From positions 1 through 11,724 of the forward strand of contig DCVU01000134.1 of the NCBI GenBank assembly GCA_002327415.1: DNA of 11,724 nt. Direction: 5' to 3'. Position numbers and translations under genes: made by a program. This document shows positions 1 through 6,343 of the stretch, one piece after another. Source of the DNA: Smithella sp. UBA2180 (GTDB taxonomy: Bacteria; Desulfobacterota; Syntrophia; Syntrophales; Smithellaceae). Under the pieces are notes generated by a model. The model had not been told where the DNA came from and did not search any database. It worked only from the letters and a program-made list of their open reading frames with translations. Within the stretch, counting starts at the first letter, position 1, and every line of letters begins with the position of its first letter.

Positions 1-18
1 ATTTTTTTATCATAAGGT

Positions 19-75
19 CTGGCGACGGCCAGCATCCAGGAATTATTGAGGCTGGTTCCCGGCCTTCGCCGGGAA
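19..75. repeat. Pair of short hairpins at left edge, palindromic-repeat family
   Basis: Two inverted repeats lie close together. CTGGC (19-23) pairs with GCCAG (28-32). TTCCCGGC (56-63) pairs perfectly with GCCGGGAA (68-75) around a CTTC loop. The second stem resembles the GCGGGAA arms of the palindromes at 343-391, 449-476 and 9119-9148, so it probably belongs to the same dispersed family. It lies inside the only open 5' end available to the GIY-YIG relic, which suggests that the repeat replaced the original start of that gene. The stem is seen directly; family membership is inferred. Confidence 0.55.
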
Positions 76-339
76 GACAACAGAATACAACAATGGATCG
101 GATATGAATACTATTATGAGACCGTTAATAAAAGGATTTATGAGCATAAACGAAAATTAATCGAAGGATTTACAAAAGAACATAATATTCATGGCCTTGT
201 ATATTATGAGCATCATAAAGAAGTTGAAGAAGCTATTTTGAGAGAAAAACAGATGAAGAAATGGAATAGAAAGTGGAAGATAAGGTTAATTGAAGAAAAG
301 AACCCTGAGTGGAAAGATTTGTATAATGAAATAGTGTAA
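46..339 (+). pseudogene. GIY-YIG endonuclease-like relic, N-terminus lost
   Basis: From about residue 29 the reading frame matches the C-terminal part of small single-domain GIY-YIG (UvrC-like) proteins: RIYEHKRKLIEGFTKEHN, then LVYYEHHKEVEEAILREKQM, then a KKWNRKWKIRLIEEKNPEWK-type ending. The family normally begins with a YVYIL...LYIGVT segment that carries the two catalytic tyrosines; nothing like it is present. The first 20 or so codons run through the hairpin repeat at 56-75, and the only in-frame start is a TTG at 46 without a clear ribosome binding site. The total of 97 residues is close to the family length only because repeat sequence has been read as protein. I call it a degraded gene that probably has no nuclease activity. 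A translated non-catalytic protein cannot be excluded, because the C-terminal two thirds are uninterrupted. Function of this group is unknown to me beyond the fold. Confidence 0.65.
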
Positions 340-342
340 TTC

Positions 343-391
343 CTGGATTCCCGACGCAGTTTATCCCCGCGAAGGCGGGGGCGGGAATGAT
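343..391. repeat. Dispersed palindromic repeat with nested stem
   Basis: It begins CTGGATTCCCG and ends CGGGAATGATA. The outer arms ATTCCCG (347-353) and CGGGAAT (382-388) are complementary. A second perfect stem, CCCCGC (365-370) with GCGGGG (375-380), is nested inside around a GAAG loop. It starts just after the stop of the GIY-YIG relic. It looks like one unit of the family with another partial unit inserted into it. It could act as a bidirectional transcription stop, but no T-run follows. Confidence 0.7.
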
Positions 392-448
392 AATTGTTGT
401 AAAGGGGTATCGATTGTCCAGTGCAAAATAATTATTTAAGGAACAAAA

Positions 449-476
449 CTGGATTCCCGCCTGCGCGGGAATGACA
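449..476. repeat. Dispersed palindromic repeat upstream of cobA-hemD
   Basis: Compact unit of the same family: CTGGATTCCCGC, loop CTGC, GCGGGAATGACA. The arms 453-460 and 465-472 form a perfect 8-bp stem. It ends only about 14 bases before the cobA-hemD start codon, so any promoter for that gene must lie upstream of it, or the hairpin is in the mRNA leader. I saw no convincing promoter pair in 392-450. Confidence 0.75.
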
Positions 477-489
477 AAAACTAAAAATT

Positions 490-2043
490 ATGAAAAAAAA
501 TAAAAAAGGAAAAGTTTATATCATCGGTGCGGGCCCCGGCGATGCGGGGCTGATCACGCTAAAAGGCGTTGAGTGTCTTGGTGAGGCGGATGTCGTTATC
601 TACGACTATCTGGTTAGCAAGGATTTGTTAAAATACGCCCGCGAGGACGCCCGTTTTATTTATGCTGGGAAACAGGGCGGTGCGCATACGCTTTCGCAGT
701 GGCAGATTAACGACCTGCTGGTGAAAGAAGCCAAGGCCGGAAACATTGTTGCGCGTCTCAAGGGCGGCGATCCTTTTATTTTCGGACGCGGCGGGGAAGA
801 AGCGGAAAAGCTTGCCGCAAACAAAATATCTTTTGAAATTATCCCCGGCGTCACCTCCGCGATTGCCGTTCCCGCATATGCCGGAATCCCGCTCACGCAT
901 AGAGGTTGGACTTCGACTGTTGCTTTTGTCACCGGCCATGAAGATCCGACCAAGGGAAAAAGCGATATCGACTGGCAGGCTTTGTCCCGCATCGGGACGC
1001 TGGTATTTCTGATGGGCGTGAAGAATATCGAAAAAATTGTGAAAGAATTAAAAGATAACGGCCGGTCGCTAAAAACTCCAGCCGCGCTGATTCGCTGGGG
1101 CACAACGCCGAGGCAGGAAATTCTTACCGGGACGCTGGCCAGTATAGCCACGCGGGCAAAAGAGTGCAAGTTTGCGCCTCCGGCAATTCTTGTTGTCGGC
1201 GAAGTTGTTGCCTTGCGTGACACTTTGCAGTGGTTTGACTCAAAGCCGCTCTTCGGAAAAGGCGTAATTATTACGCGGCCTGAAAAACAGGCCGACGATC
1301 TCGCTCAACTTTTGATTAAAGAAGGAGCCAATCCTATTCATTTTCCGACAATTAAAATTGTTCCCCCGCCTAACTGGCGCGAATTGGATGCAGCGATAAA
1401 AAATCTGGAAGAATATGAGTGGCTGATATTCACCAGCGCCAACGGTGTGGCGTTCTTCTTCGAAAGATTGTTCGCCAAGAAGAAGGATATCCGTGATTTG
1501 AAGGGTGTCAAGATTTGCTGTATCGGCCCGGCAACGACTCAGCAGGTGGAAAGCAAAGGAATCAGAGTCGATCTTGTTCCTCAGAAATTTATTTCCGAGG
1601 GAATCCTTAAATCTTTCTCCGGCAAAAATCTGAAGGGGAAGAAAATACTTCTCGCCAGAGCGGCCGAGGCGCGTGATGTTCTTCCCGAAGGCTTGAAAAA
1701 GCTTGGCGCCATAGTTGATGTTGCGACCGCATATCAAACAGTAAACTCGGGAAAGAAGAAAAACGAACTGGAAGAACTGTTCAAAGAAAATCAGGTGGAT
1801 GTGGTTACCTTTACAAGTTCCTCAACAGTGCATAACTTTATTAAAATAATGGGAAGCGGTTTTAAACTGCCTAAAGGAGTTAAAATCGCTTGCATCGGGC
1901 CGGTTACGGCGGCGGCGGCCAAGAAGACCGGATTTCCCGTTGATATTCATCAGGAAGAATATACAATGGAGGGGCTGGTTGGGGCGCTGATTAAATATTT
2001 CTGGAAAAAACCGGCAACGAAAAAAAGAGGCCAAAATAAATGA
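490..2043 (+). CDS. cobA-hemD: Fused uroporphyrinogen-III C-methyltransferase / uroporphyrinogen-III synthase
   Basis: Bifunctional cytoplasmic enzyme of 517 residues. The HemD half cyclises hydroxymethylbilane to uroporphyrinogen III, and the CobA half uses two S-adenosylmethionines to methylate it to precorrin-2, the branch point to sirohaem, cobalamin and, here, probably haem. The N-terminal domain (about 8-250) shows the methyltransferase signatures VYIIGAGPGD (9-18), KGGDPFIFGRGGEEAE (91-106), IPGVTSAIAVPAYAGIPLTHRG (118-139) in part, and RWGTTPRQ (202-209). The C-terminal domain (about 253-517) has the HemD hallmarks GVIITRPEKQADDL, a WLIFTSANGV strand, CIGPATTQQVESKG, and a second TFTSSSTV / CIGPVTAAAAKK pair. 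This fusion is common in Clostridia and Desulfobacterota. The ATG at 490 is chosen because the SUMT fold begins at once; no good Shine-Dalgarno precedes it, only A-rich sequence. Its stop overlaps the ahbC start (ATGA), implying translational coupling. The C-terminal tail is lysine-rich. Confidence 0.95.
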   Translation: MKKNKKGKVYIIGAGPGDAGLITLKGVECLGEADVVIYDYLVSKDLLKYAREDARFIYAGKQGGAHTLSQWQINDLLVKEAKAGNIVARLKGGDPFIFGRGGEEAEKLAANKISFEIIPGVTSAIAVPAYAGIPLTHRGWTSTVAFVTGHEDPTKGKSDIDWQALSRIGTLVFLMGVKNIEKIVKELKDNGRSLKTPAALIRWGTTPRQEILTGTLASIATRAKECKFAPPAILVVGEVVALRDTLQWFDSKPLFGKGVIITRPEKQADDLAQLLIKEGANPIHFPTIKIVPPPNWRELDAAIKNLEEYEWLIFTSANGVAFFFERLFAKKKDIRDLKGVKICCIGPATTQQVESKGIRVDLVPQKFISEGILKSFSGKNLKGKKILLARAAEARDVLPEGLKKLGAIVDVATAYQTVNSGKKKNELEELFKENQVDVVTFTSSSTVHNFIKIMGSGFKLPKGVKIACIGPVTAAAAKKTGFPVDIHQEEYTMEGLVGALIKYFWKKPATKKRGQNK

Positions 2044-3227
2044 TAGGGATTTCCAAATTATATTGCGGAGCGGTGGAGCCATCCGATGTCCTGCGTTACA
2101 ACCGGAAATCGGGAGATTTACCTTCACATCTTCTGCAATTTTCATCCGACAAAAAACCCGTTGTCGTCTGGAATATGACGCGCCGCTGTAATTTAAAATG
2201 TATTCACTGCTATTCCAATTCCGCCGACATTGACTATCCCGACGAACTGACTACCGAGGAAGGCAAAAAACTGATTGATGATCTGGCGGCGTTCGGTTCC
2301 CCGGTGATTCTTTTCTCCGGCGGCGAACCGCTGCTGCGCAAGGATTTGTTGGAGCTGGCCCAGTATGCGAGGGATAAAGGCATGCGGGCGGTTATTTCCA
2401 CCAACGGCACGTTGATCACCAAAGAAATCGCGGCCAAACTTCAAAAGTTCGGCCTTTCCTATGTCGGAGTAAGTCTTGACGGTCTGGAAAAAACGCACGA
2501 CAGTTTCCGTGGCAAGAGGGGCGCGTTTGCCGCAGCCATCGAGGGAATTCGTAACTGCCGCGACGCGGGAATCAAGGTGGGCATCCGTTTTACGGTCAAC
2601 AAACATAATGTGGCCGACGTGCCGGACATGTTCGACCTTTTAAGAAAAGAAAAGATTGAAAGGATGTGTTTTTATCATCTGGTTTACACCGGTCGCGGCT
2701 CCAAACTGCGCGAGGAAGATTTGACCCATGAGGAAACCCGCAAATTAATTGATCTGATAGCCGCGCAAACCAAAAAGATGTTCGATGACGGCCTTTCTCC
2801 CGAAATTCTGACAGTGGATAATCATGCCGACGGTCCGTATCTGTATCTGAAGATGAAAAAAGAAAATCCCGAGCGCGCCAAAGAAATTCTGGAATTGCTG
2901 GAGATGAACGAGGGCAACTCATCCGGCCTCGGCATCGGTTGCGTAAGTTGGGACGGCGAGGTTTATCCCGATCAGTTCTGGCGCAATCAATCTCTGGGCA
3001 ATGTCCGTAACAGGCCTTTTGGCGAAATCTGGACGAATGAAAAAAATGAATTTTTGATGAAAATGAAAGATAAAAAGAAACATGTCCAGGGACGGTGCGC
3101 GGGATGCCTGTGGCTCAATGTCTGCGGCGGTAATTTCCGCGCGCGGGCGGAATCGGAAGGCGACCTCTGGGGACCAGATCCCGCCTGTTATCTGACGGAT
3201 GAAGAAATTGGAGCACCTCCAATATGA
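2040..3227 (+). CDS. ahbC: Radical SAM 12,18-didecarboxysirohaem deacetylase (AhbC type)
   Basis: A 395-residue radical SAM enzyme. The start MIGISKLYCGAVEPSD and the overall layout match what I know of AhbC from sulfate reducers and archaea, which removes the two acetate side chains of 12,18-didecarboxysirohaem to give iron-coproporphyrin III in the sirohaem-dependent haem route. The CxxxCxxC that binds the SAM-cleaving 4Fe-4S cluster is C50-C54-C57 in RRCNLKCIHCY; SGGEP (93-97) is the SAM-contact motif. A C-terminal SPASM/Twitch-like region supplies C301, C353, C356, C362 and C383, enough for an auxiliary cluster. The AhbD (haem synthase) paralogue and the NirJ proteins of haem d1 synthesis are the close alternatives; the N-terminal motif and the position right behind cobA-hemD favour AhbC. 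Start ATG overlaps the cobA-hemD stop by four bases. A stem-loop covers its stop codon. Confidence 0.88.
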   Translation: MIGISKLYCGAVEPSDVLRYNRKSGDLPSHLLQFSSDKKPVVVWNMTRRCNLKCIHCYSNSADIDYPDELTTEEGKKLIDDLAAFGSPVILFSGGEPLLRKDLLELAQYARDKGMRAVISTNGTLITKEIAAKLQKFGLSYVGVSLDGLEKTHDSFRGKRGAFAAAIEGIRNCRDAGIKVGIRFTVNKHNVADVPDMFDLLRKEKIERMCFYHLVYTGRGSKLREEDLTHEETRKLIDLIAAQTKKMFDDGLSPEILTVDNHADGPYLYLKMKKENPERAKEILELLEMNEGNSSGLGIGCVSWDGEVYPDQFWRNQSLGNVRNRPFGEIWTNEKNEFLMKMKDKKKHVQGRCAGCLWLNVCGGNFRARAESEGDLWGPDPACYLTDEEIGAPPI

Positions 3228-3240
3228 GCCGGAGGCTCCA
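3209..3240 (+). other. Stem-loop over the ahbC stop codon
   Basis: GGAGC-A-CCTCC (3210-3220, one bulged A) pairs with GGAGGCTCC (3231-3239), extended by T3209-A3240, around a loop that holds the TGA stop at 3225-3227. The following bases are TTAATAA rather than a clean T-run, so this is not a typical intrinsic terminator. It may pause transcription or protect the 3' end of the cobA-hemD-ahbC message. Seen directly; role inferred. Confidence 0.5.
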
Positions 3241-3256
3241 TTAATAAATGCGACAT

Positions 3257-3315
3257 CCCGCGACTGGCAGAAAGCATTAAACCTCAGGCGGTAGCCGAGG
3301 GCTTTCTGCAACGGG
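3257..3315 (+). promoter_or_regulatory. Structured leader RNA candidate in front of hemB
   Basis: The 110-base ahbC-hemB gap folds on paper into a long nested hairpin. Outer pair CCCG (3257-3260) with CGGG (3312-3315); a perfect 9-bp stem GCAGAAAGC (3267-3275) with GCTTTCTGC (3301-3309); inside it CCTC (3282-3285) with GAGG (3297-3300), then GGC (3287-3289) with GCC (3294-3296) closing a GGTA loop. The hemB Shine-Dalgarno (GGGAGG, 3325-3330) lies about ten bases beyond the fold. It does not match the cobalamin, SAM or other common riboswitch cores that I can recall, and no T-run makes it a terminator. It could be a cis-regulatory element, an mRNA stabiliser or a copy of a genomic repeat. Confidence 0.5.
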
Positions 3316-3337
3316 GACATAAGAGGGAGGATTAAAA

Positions 3338-4312
3338 ATGCAATTTCCGGAATATCGTGCCCGCAGGTTGAGAAAAAATGAAAACTTCCGGTGTTTGATA
3401 CGCGAGACAAAACTAAGCGTTGACGATCTGGTTTATCCGCTTTTCGCGGTGTCCGGCAAGAGCGTTAAAAAGCCGATTACATCCATGCCCGGCCAATTCC
3501 AGCTGTCGGTGGATTATATCGCCAAAGAGGCGCAAAAAGCACGTGATCTGGGAATTCCCGCTGTTCTGCTCTTCGGCATTCCGGCAAAGAAAGATAAAAT
3601 GGCCACAGATGCGTTTGCCAAAGACGGCATCGTCCAGCAGGCTGTCAAACGCATTAAAAATGAAGTGCCTGACATTCTGGTGATCACGGATGTCTGTTTG
3701 TGTGAATACACCAGCCACGGCCACTGCGGCATGCTGGAAAAAGACAGCGTGCAAAACGACGAAACGCTGGAAGTGCTGGCGGAAACCGCTCTTTCGCACA
3801 CGCGCGCGGGAGCCGATATGGTGGCGCCTTCAGCGATGATGGACGGACAGGTGGCGGCGATTCGCGAAGCTCTTGATGAAAATGCATTTGAAAATGTGCC
3901 CATCATGGCTTATGCGGCAAAATATGCGTCATCATTTTACGGGCCTTTCCGAGAGGCAGCCGAGAGCACGCCGCAATTCGGCGATAGGAAAGCTTATCAG
4001 ATGGATCCGGCCAATGCCGACGAAGCGATAAGAGAAATGTCACTTGATGTGGGCGAGGGTGCGGATATCATTATGGTGAAACCGGCGCTGGCTTATCTGG
4101 ATATTATTTGCCGCGCCAAGCAGGAATTCGATTTGCCGGTGGCGGCATACAACGTTAGCGGCGAATATTCGATGATCAAAGCTGCCGCTCACCTGGGCTG
4201 GATCGATGAAGAAAAAGCCATGGTCGAATCGTTGACTGCCATCAAGCGCGCCGGTGCGGATATCATCATCACCTATTTCGCGCTACAGATGGCAAGACTG
4301 CTGAACAAATAA
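3338..4312 (+). CDS. hemB: Delta-aminolevulinic acid dehydratase (porphobilinogen synthase)
   Basis: Condenses two 5-aminolevulinate molecules to porphobilinogen, the first shared pyrrole of all tetrapyrroles; cytoplasmic, usually a homo-octamer. The 324 residues are full family length. The two Schiff-base lysines are visible: K195 in IMAYAAKYASSFYGPFR and K248 in DIIMVKPALAYLD. The metal site DVCLCEYTSHGHCG has cysteines C120, C122 and C130, so this is the zinc-binding form rather than the aspartate-rich magnesium form. YPLF (33-36), GQVAAIREALD and YNVSGEYSMIK are further family signatures. The ATG at 3338 has an excellent Shine-Dalgarno, GGGAGG, seven bases upstream, and the product begins with the usual PEYRARRLR-type segment. 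It lies 110 bases after ahbC on the same strand, consistent with one haem-synthesis unit, but the folded leader in the gap could allow separate control. Confidence 0.97.
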   Translation: MQFPEYRARRLRKNENFRCLIRETKLSVDDLVYPLFAVSGKSVKKPITSMPGQFQLSVDYIAKEAQKARDLGIPAVLLFGIPAKKDKMATDAFAKDGIVQQAVKRIKNEVPDILVITDVCLCEYTSHGHCGMLEKDSVQNDETLEVLAETALSHTRAGADMVAPSAMMDGQVAAIREALDENAFENVPIMAYAAKYASSFYGPFREAAESTPQFGDRKAYQMDPANADEAIREMSLDVGEGADIIMVKPALAYLDIICRAKQEFDLPVAAYNVSGEYSMIKAAAHLGWIDEEKAMVESLTAIKRAGADIIITYFALQMARLLNK

Positions 4313-4488
4313 ATTAGATATTTTTCAAAAGAAGGTAAATTATTCCCTCGCCCTTGAAAGACTGTGTCGCAATTAATTGAGGGGTTGTTCTTTGACAAGA
4401 GAATATTAGAAAAAGATAAAAAAGCAAGACAATGCTTTTTGTCAAGCTACGCTGATATGGTAGATTCGTTTCGAAAGGAGATGAAACT

Positions 4489-4620
4489 ATGGCTATCGAT
4501 GCGACGACCGTTACCAGATGAGATTAATGCCCCAGAGCATAGAAGATTATGTAGGTTTCGGCAATCCCGTATGGGCGTATGATGCGTTTGTCGAAGCGAT
4601 AAATTTTCGTGAGTTGCGAA
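4489..4620 (+). pseudogene. IS1182-like transposase, N-terminal relic with frameshift
   Basis: A ribosome binding site (AAAGGAG, 4474-4480) precedes ATG 4489, which opens MAIDATTVTR and stops. In another frame, from about 4509, the reading continues RYQMRLMPQSIEDYVG, then FGNPVWAYDAFVEAINFREL. This pattern (RYQM.L.P.SIE.YV...PV.AYDAFV.A..F.EL) is the N-terminus of IS1182-family (DDE-type) transposases as I remember them. Only about 40 of the roughly 450-550 residues remain, and similarity stops near 4620, where repeat sequence takes over. A frameshift near 4505-4517 together with loss of the catalytic domain makes this a dead fragment. No terminal inverted repeats were recognised. Family assignment rests on a short segment. 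Confidence 0.65.
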
Positions 4621-4627
4621 CGAAGGG

Positions 4628-4645
4628 GTCAAGTCTACTCTTGGC
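4628..4645. repeat. Imperfect 18-bp palindrome at the edge of the transposase relic
   Basis: GTCAAGTCTACTCTTGGC reads nearly the same on the other strand (arms CAAG and CTTG plus most flanking bases). It begins just where the transposase similarity ends, so it may mark a deletion or insertion junction or be part of a separate repeat. Function unknown. Confidence 0.35.
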
Positions 4646-4664
4646 TCATGTTAGGATAAGAGAA

Positions 4665-4711
4665 ACTGGATTTACCCTAAAGGGCACTACGCCCGCCTTA
4701 GCGTGAATGAC
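4665..4711. repeat. Degenerate copy of the dispersed palindromic repeat
   Basis: It keeps the framing words CTGGATT (4666-4672) and GTGAATGAC (4703-4711) of the intact units, but the middle has diverged and contains a small separate stem, CCCT (4675-4678) with AGGG (4681-4684). It is probably an old, eroded member of the family seen at 343-391, 449-476 and 9119-9148. Confidence 0.5.
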
Positions 4712-4722
4712 GAAAAGGATAG

Positions 4723-4753
4723 ATTGCCACGTTCGCTGTCGTGAACTCGCAAT
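4723..4753. repeat. Second-type palindrome, ATTGCC...CGCAATGAC
   Basis: ATTGC (4723-4727) pairs with GCAAT (4749-4753), and GTTC (4731-4734) pairs with GAAC (4743-4746). The 3' end reads CGCAATGACA, parallel to the GGGAATGACA end of the other family, so the two may be mobilised by the same machinery. The GTTC-N8-GAAC core upstream of recA might be mistaken for a LexA box; the repeat explanation is preferred. Confidence 0.5.
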
Positions 4754-4781
4754 GACAAATGAGAATTGAAGTTGCAAATTG

Positions 4782-4787
4782 TATAAT
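4782..4787 (+). promoter_or_regulatory. Possible -10 box of the recA promoter
   Basis: A perfect TATAAT stands 44 bases before the recA start codon in AT-rich DNA. No good -35 hexamer is found 16-18 bases upstream, so the match may be chance or the promoter may depend on an activator. I see no CTGT-N8-ACAG or other convincing LexA operator in 4700-4830, so SOS control of recA cannot be supported from the sequence. Confidence 0.3.
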
Positions 4788-4830
4788 TAATAAAATATAA
4801 AAAATAACAGGGTGAGGAGGTTATTGTATT

Positions 4831-5844
4831 ATGGCAGATATGGATAGATCAAAAGCCGTTGATTTGGCGATTACTCAGATAGAAAAACAGTTCGGCAAGG
4901 GATCGATTATGAAACTGGGCGGCTCGGAGCGCGTGGCTGATGTTCCGGCAATTTCCACCGGTTCATTGAGTCTTGACATCGCATTGGGAACTTTTGGCGT
5001 TCCGCGCGGTCGAGTCATCGAAATATACGGGCCGGAATCCGGCGGTAAAACCACATTGGCTCTGCATATCGTCGCCGAGGCGCAGAAAAAAAATGGCATC
5101 GCGGCTTATATTGACGCGGAGCACGCGCTTGATGTGACCTACGCAAAAAAGATAGGCGTGAATACTGATGATCTTCTTATCTCCCAGCCGGATACGGGCG
5201 AACAGGCGCTGGAAATCGCGGAAACGCTGGTGCGCAGCGGCGCTCTGGACGTTCTGGTGGTTGACTCGGTCGCCGCATTGGTACCCAAGGCGGAACTGGA
5301 CGGCGAAATGGGTGACGCGCAGATGGGCTTGCAGGCGCGTCTCATGTCACAGGCTTTACGCAAACTTACCGGCAGTATCAGCAAATCCAAAACAACCGTA
5401 ATTTTCATCAATCAATTGCGTATGAAAATCGGCGTCTTCTTCGGCAATCCTGAAACGACCACCGGCGGCAACGCTCTGAAATTCTACTCATCCCAGCGGC
5501 TCGATATCCGCAAAATGACCTCCATCAAAAACGGCCAGGAAGTTATCGGTTTTAGAACCAAGGTTAAAGTTGTAAAAAACAAGCTCGCCCCACCTTTCCG
5601 AGAAGCGGAATTTGACATTATCTTCGGCGAAGGCATCTCGCGCGAAGGCGATGTGCTGGATCTGGCAGCAGATAACGGCATAATCGAAAAAAGCGGTTCC
5701 TGGTATTCCTATAAAGGTGACCGGATAGGCCAGGGACGAGATAATTCTAGAATATTTTTAAAAGAAAATCCCGAAGTGATGGCGCAGGTGGAAACCGATG
5801 TCCGTGCCAAACTGGGTATAGTAGCTAACCAACAGGAAGAATAA
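4831..5844 (+). CDS. recA: Recombinase RecA
   Basis: ATP-dependent DNA strand-exchange protein and co-protease for the SOS repressor; forms filaments on single-stranded DNA. The 337 residues are full length. Visible parts: N-terminal helix with QIEKQFGKGSIMKLG; Walker A GPESGGKTT (67-75); the YIDAEHALD strand; Walker B LDVLVVDSVAALVP; loop L1 (DGEMGDAQMGLQARLMSQ); INQLRMKIGVFFGNPETTTGG with loop L2; and the C-terminal KLAPPFREAEFDIIFGEGIS region. Walker A has Gly where most RecA proteins have the second Ser (GPESSGKT); this is a known tolerated variant and the catalytic lysine is intact. The ATG at 4831 has the strong Shine-Dalgarno GAGGAGGT (4814-4821) nine bases upstream. It is followed at once by recX, a classic pairing. 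Confidence 0.98.
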   Translation: MADMDRSKAVDLAITQIEKQFGKGSIMKLGGSERVADVPAISTGSLSLDIALGTFGVPRGRVIEIYGPESGGKTTLALHIVAEAQKKNGIAAYIDAEHALDVTYAKKIGVNTDDLLISQPDTGEQALEIAETLVRSGALDVLVVDSVAALVPKAELDGEMGDAQMGLQARLMSQALRKLTGSISKSKTTVIFINQLRMKIGVFFGNPETTTGGNALKFYSSQRLDIRKMTSIKNGQEVIGFRTKVKVVKNKLAPPFREAEFDIIFGEGISREGDVLDLAADNGIIEKSGSWYSYKGDRIGQGRDNSRIFLKENPEVMAQVETDVRAKLGIVANQQEE

Positions 5845-5845
5845 T

Positions 5846-6343
5846 GTGAAGATCTTGGATTTAGCGGCAGCAAAACAAAAGGCTTATCGCCTTTTGTCCC
5901 TGCGGCCGCATTCGGAGAAAGAGCTGGAAAAGAAACTGCGGGAGAAAGGTTTTCCCGCAGTTGTCGTTAAAGAAACACTGGAAAAACTCCACGATTTGAA
6001 GTATCTCAATGATGCGTCTTTTGCCGTAAGTTTGGCGCGCAATCTTGTTGTGAATAAACTTTGGGGAAATAAGAAGGTAGCCTTAAGACTCAGGGAAAAA
6101 GGTATAGCTTCGGACTTAATAGATTTGTCCCTGGAGCAGGCGCGCGAGGAATTGCCGGAAGAAGAGGCGATTGAGGCTTTAATCAAAAAAAAGACGGCTA
6201 AAAAGAAGCCGTCCGCTTTTGATGTCAAAGAAAAACAGAAAATTTTTCAGGCCCTGATGGGACGAGGTTTCCCGCCGGGCCTGATTTTAAATAAACTGGG
6301 AAGGATAAAAAAGGAAGATATTGATGGCGAAGACTGGGAATGA
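5846..6343 (+). CDS. recX: Regulatory protein RecX
   Basis: Small modulator that binds RecA filaments and limits their activity. The 165 residues show the family's helical-repeat layout: AYRLLSLRPHSEKELEKKLREKGF (about 13-36) with its L-x-x-R-x-H/S-S pattern, then YLNDASFAVSLARNLVVNKLWGNKKVALRLREKGI, matching the RecX core (YLDD..FA...V......G...I...L...GI). The third repeat is weaker and is separated by a lysine-rich linker (KKKTAKKK). Start GTG at 5846, one base after the recA stop, is the only plausible start: the overlapping ATG at 5844 is followed directly by a stop. AGGA (5834-5837) inside recA's end serves as its ribosome binding site. The 3' end overlaps alaS by 20 bases. Translation is therefore probably coupled on both sides. 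Confidence 0.92.
   Translation: MKILDLAAAKQKAYRLLSLRPHSEKELEKKLREKGFPAVVVKETLEKLHDLKYLNDASFAVSLARNLVVNKLWGNKKVALRLREKGIASDLIDLSLEQAREELPEEEAIEALIKKKTAKKKPSAFDVKEKQKIFQALMGRGFPPGLILNKLGRIKKEDIDGEDWE

Larger units (their letters stand above)
4313..4830. other. Gap between hemB and recA with relics and repeats
   Basis: About 520 bases without an intact gene. In 4313-4488 I see only AT-rich sequence and a weak promoter-like pair (TTGACA at 4392-4397 and GATAAA at 4415-4420, 17-base spacer), which may be the old promoter of the transposase relic that follows. From 4489 on, the gap holds the relic, three palindromic repeats and the recA leader, each listed separately. There is no obvious terminator behind hemB. 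Confidence 0.55.

Noticed and set aside
343..476. CRISPR array from repeated CTGGATTCCCGC units
   Set aside because: Only two units with unequal spacing and internal palindromes; copies are also scattered and in both orientations, unlike a CRISPR array.
660..1223. 187-codon minus-strand frame inside cobA-hemD
   Set aside because: Antisense shadow of a well-supported enzyme with third-position GC bias; low-complexity Ser/Ala/Pro composition and no domain.
3257..3315. Cobalamin or SAM riboswitch before hemB
   Set aside because: The conserved cores of those classes are absent and the element is too short for a cobalamin riboswitch; kept only as an unassigned structured leader.
2919..3410. 163-codon minus-strand frame covering the ahbC end and hemB leader
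   Set aside because: Its composition is that of an antisense shadow, and it runs through the structured leader; no domain is visible.
4364..4582. 72-codon open frame from GTG 4364
   Set aside because: It crosses the transposase relic in a third frame, has no ribosome binding site and no recognisable similarity; chance frame.
4731..4746. GTTC-N8-GAAC as a LexA-type operator for recA
   Set aside because: The motif lies within a larger palindrome (ATTGC...GCAAT) of repeat type, and the spacing does not fit the LexA boxes I know.
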